A stretch of 64,000 nt of DNA, from the NCBI RefSeq assembly GCF_963678975.1, contig NC_089275.1:15283682-15347681 (forward strand), read 5' to 3'. How positions within the stretch are numbered: the first letter of the stretch is position 1; each line of letters starts with the position of its first letter. Source of the stretch: Dysidea avara. Lineage: Eukaryota; Porifera; Demospongiae; Dictyoceratida; Dysideidae. Shown here piece by piece: positions 62,194 through 64,000 of the stretch. The notes beneath the pieces were generated by a model that saw only the letters and a program-made list of their open reading frames with translations, was not told where the DNA came from and did not search any database. The translations under genes and the position numbers were made by a program.

Positions 62194-63268
62194 CTAGCAG
62201 AGACACAACAATAAGATAAACACAACACTGAAACATACAGAATGACCCTTCATACTAGAAGATACACATCACAACAGAAACTGGGTTACCAATCCAACTG
62301 CTCTTTAGTGTTTTTAATGCAATGGATATTATATGATTGTTCTATTAGAGTAACTTTAGAGGAATCCTTAAAAGTGACTACTCTATTAGAAATACTTTAC
62401 AAGCAGATGTGTGTGCTACATATGTGTACAACAATAGATTTTTAGAGTGTGACCACACAACTTCAAGTGCTAAAACATTTAGGTACAAATAATACACACT
62501 TTGGTTATTAGAGTGCTGTATTAAGAAGAAGTAATAGTCATCACACGATTCCCTCATCAGATTGGTACTGCTACAAAAAATCTTGTCCTCATCAGGAATG
62601 CTGACATAACATGGCTCTGGGCACTGTGAACAAGCAATTAAATTAAATAAATACAGTCTGAAAGTGTTTTAAGAATGTACAGCCAACAAATATATACTCT
62701 AAAAGTACATAAAGTTTGTCCAAACTCAGAGAATGAATAGTATCATTACTACTTGTGAAAACAATGGTTTCAAACCAAGTAATCAATAAAACTGTGGAAA
62801 GTACTTTTTACAATATCACACAACCTTTGGCATACTTTAAAAGTCTAAACAGCTTCTCCATAATAGTCCATAGTATTCCAATTATCTATTGCAACTACAC
62901 TGTATGTTCATTTACACTCAAGATGTACAGGTGGAGAGTGTACACTGTTTAACTTTCTGTGTACACATACTAATTGTTCATAGTACTAATTGCTGATTTT
63001 TAAATATTAAAAAAGTTGCAAAAAAGTACATACATTGTGCTATCCACATGTCTTCAAGTCTTCACACATCACAAAATTGATGACTAGGTGCTGTACAATT
63101 TTGTAAATAACTCTAACAGTAAAATTAATGTTGTTTGTGACAGCCTAATGGTGGATCTATGATAAATACACATACTAGTGGATCTTTCCTTTCTAAGTAT
63201 GAATCACACTTCATGTAATATTCTCTGAAATTCTTCACATCAATGATCATTTTGGTAGTTAGTAATAG

Positions 63269-63276
63269 TATAAAAA
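63269..63276 (+). promoter_or_regulatory. TATA box of copy G
   Basis: TATAAAAA, 83 bp before the ATG at 63359, with the shared leader. Confidence 0.7.
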
Positions 63277-63358
63277 CCATTAGAGTTTGTACTCACTTCA
63301 CTTCAACTAATCATTACTTATCAGCGATAAACTTAGTAACATTATAAGATAATTTACA

Positions 63359-64000
63359 ATGAAGATCTTCTCACTGGCTATTGGATGTTTCTTGATCATT
63401 AGCACTCTGCACTCTTCCTCTTCAGCTGCTCCTACTCTACAACTACAACAACATCAAGCTCCTCTTTCACATGTTAAACGAAATCAAGATGACAGAAATG
63501 CTTTATTCATTGCATATAGTTGTCGGATACTAACAACAATTAACATTGTCAGAGATAAACTTGCTGTAAGTTCAACACAGAAACAATGTTAAATACATAT
63601 TTATGTATATTGTTCTGTTACAGTCTATGCCTTATGAGCAATGTGCTAGGGGACCATTATCTACACTTCAAGGTGGACTTCTAACACGTTACCAACAGCT
63701 CGATGCACCTCAGTGTACTAATATTACGCACATTAATGCTTTCCTATTCAAACTAGTGTTCATGACAAATGATCCTCAAACACGAGACATCCTTTATCAC
63801 TTACAAGTGGCAACAGCTAATCTTAATCATATTCATGTGAGTTGAAACTAAACCCTCTACATTGACTTGTGCAGTGTTTATATGATGTTTTGTGTTTGTT
63901 ACACAGCTGGATTTAACAGGAGTGTACTGTCCAACTTTCACTTTCAATGAATATTTACAAATATATAGCCACATGGACCAAGTGTTCCATAATCCAGACA
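63359..64000 (+). CDS. Secreted six-cysteine protein, copy G (cut by window end)
   Basis: Exons 63359-63565 and 63624-63836 are complete. Exon 3 starts at 63907 and is cut at 64000 after F-H-N-P-D. The visible 171 residues keep the signal peptide, K-R pair and cysteines 55, 76, 100 and 148. Specific changes are Leu58 (R-I-L-T-T), Tyr73 (as in copy F), Asn154 and Ser161. The 5' flank groups with copies A and B. It is the outermost right-arm copy visible here. Confidence 0.82.

Larger units (their letters stand above)
15545..64000. repeat. Giant inverted duplication (palindrome) with 4.5-kb centre
   Basis: The left arm (about 15.55-38.52 kb) and right arm (about 43.03-64.0 kb, running off the window) carry the same blocks in opposite orientation. 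Mirrored pairs include copies D/E and C/F of the secreted-protein gene, retrotransposon relics at 36.0-36.8/46.2-47.0 kb, ORF blocks 34.7/48.2, 35.1/47.9 and 29.8/51.8 kb, and exon pairs 17.4/62.1 kb. Midpoints fall between about 39.8 and 41.6 kb, varying because of one-sided insertions. The left arm has one extra tandem unit (A and B). Arms differ by scattered substitutions and by whole transposon insertions, so the duplication is not brand new. An assembly artefact cannot be excluded from sequence alone. Confidence 0.88.

Overview
This is nuclear DNA of a multicellular animal. The reasons are introns of about 50-80 bp bounded by GT/AG, a split gene for a cytohesin-type ARF exchange factor (Sec7 plus PH domains), an AT-rich background, and dense animal-type repeats (hAT, piggyBac and Harbinger-like elements, non-LTR retrotransposons, a SINE candidate, microsatellites). 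A sponge or other early-branching invertebrate would fit the small introns and repeat style, but that is a guess. Nothing bacterial or viral was seen.

Layout. (1) 0-6.4 kb: a weak minus-strand exon candidate, a small hAT-like element, and the long last exon of a plus-strand gene for an acidic/Ser-rich protein with a His/Lys/Ser-rich repeat tail. (2) 6.4-12.0 kb: a minus-strand gene rebuilt here from 13 exons that joins into one 565-residue frame: new N-terminal region, coiled coil, Sec7 domain, PH domain. Its Sec7 domain has Ser where cytohesins carry the catalytic glutamate finger. (3) 12.0-15.5 kb: gene-poor, with long CT/CA and GTGA microsatellites and a small transposon. (4) 15.5-64.0 kb: a huge inverted duplication. 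Its left arm (about 15.55-38.52 kb) carries four minus-strand copies (A-D), and its right arm (about 43.03 kb to the window end) three plus-strand copies (E-G), of one three-exon gene for a 205-residue secreted protein with six cysteines. Spacer sequences between the copies are mirrored too, including relics of a non-LTR retrotransposon and several exon-like blocks of an unidentified second gene.

The arms are separated by a 4.5-kb centre holding a GC-richer segment, a 2.5-kb satellite of about 31-bp monomers, and a near-perfect 333-bp foldback. Later insertions sit in only one arm and can be read against the empty site in the other arm or a neighbouring unit: an 837-bp element at 19.1 kb, a 1473-bp hAT element at 32.7 kb, a truncated retroelement in the copy D promoter at 38.2 kb, a Harbinger-like element at 52.3 kb, and a piggyBac derivative at 58.6-61.0 kb. 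A 5'-truncated retrotransposon between about 520-bp inverted repeats (53.0-57.0 kb) also has no mirror copy.

The secreted-protein copies are intact with conserved splice sites. Six of the seven keep a TATA box about 80 bp before the start codon. Size, export signal, possible dibasic processing site, six cysteines and helix-rich appearance suggest a small secreted effector or signalling protein, possibly helical-cytokine-like, but no known family was recognised. The array is the strongest candidate for something undescribed.
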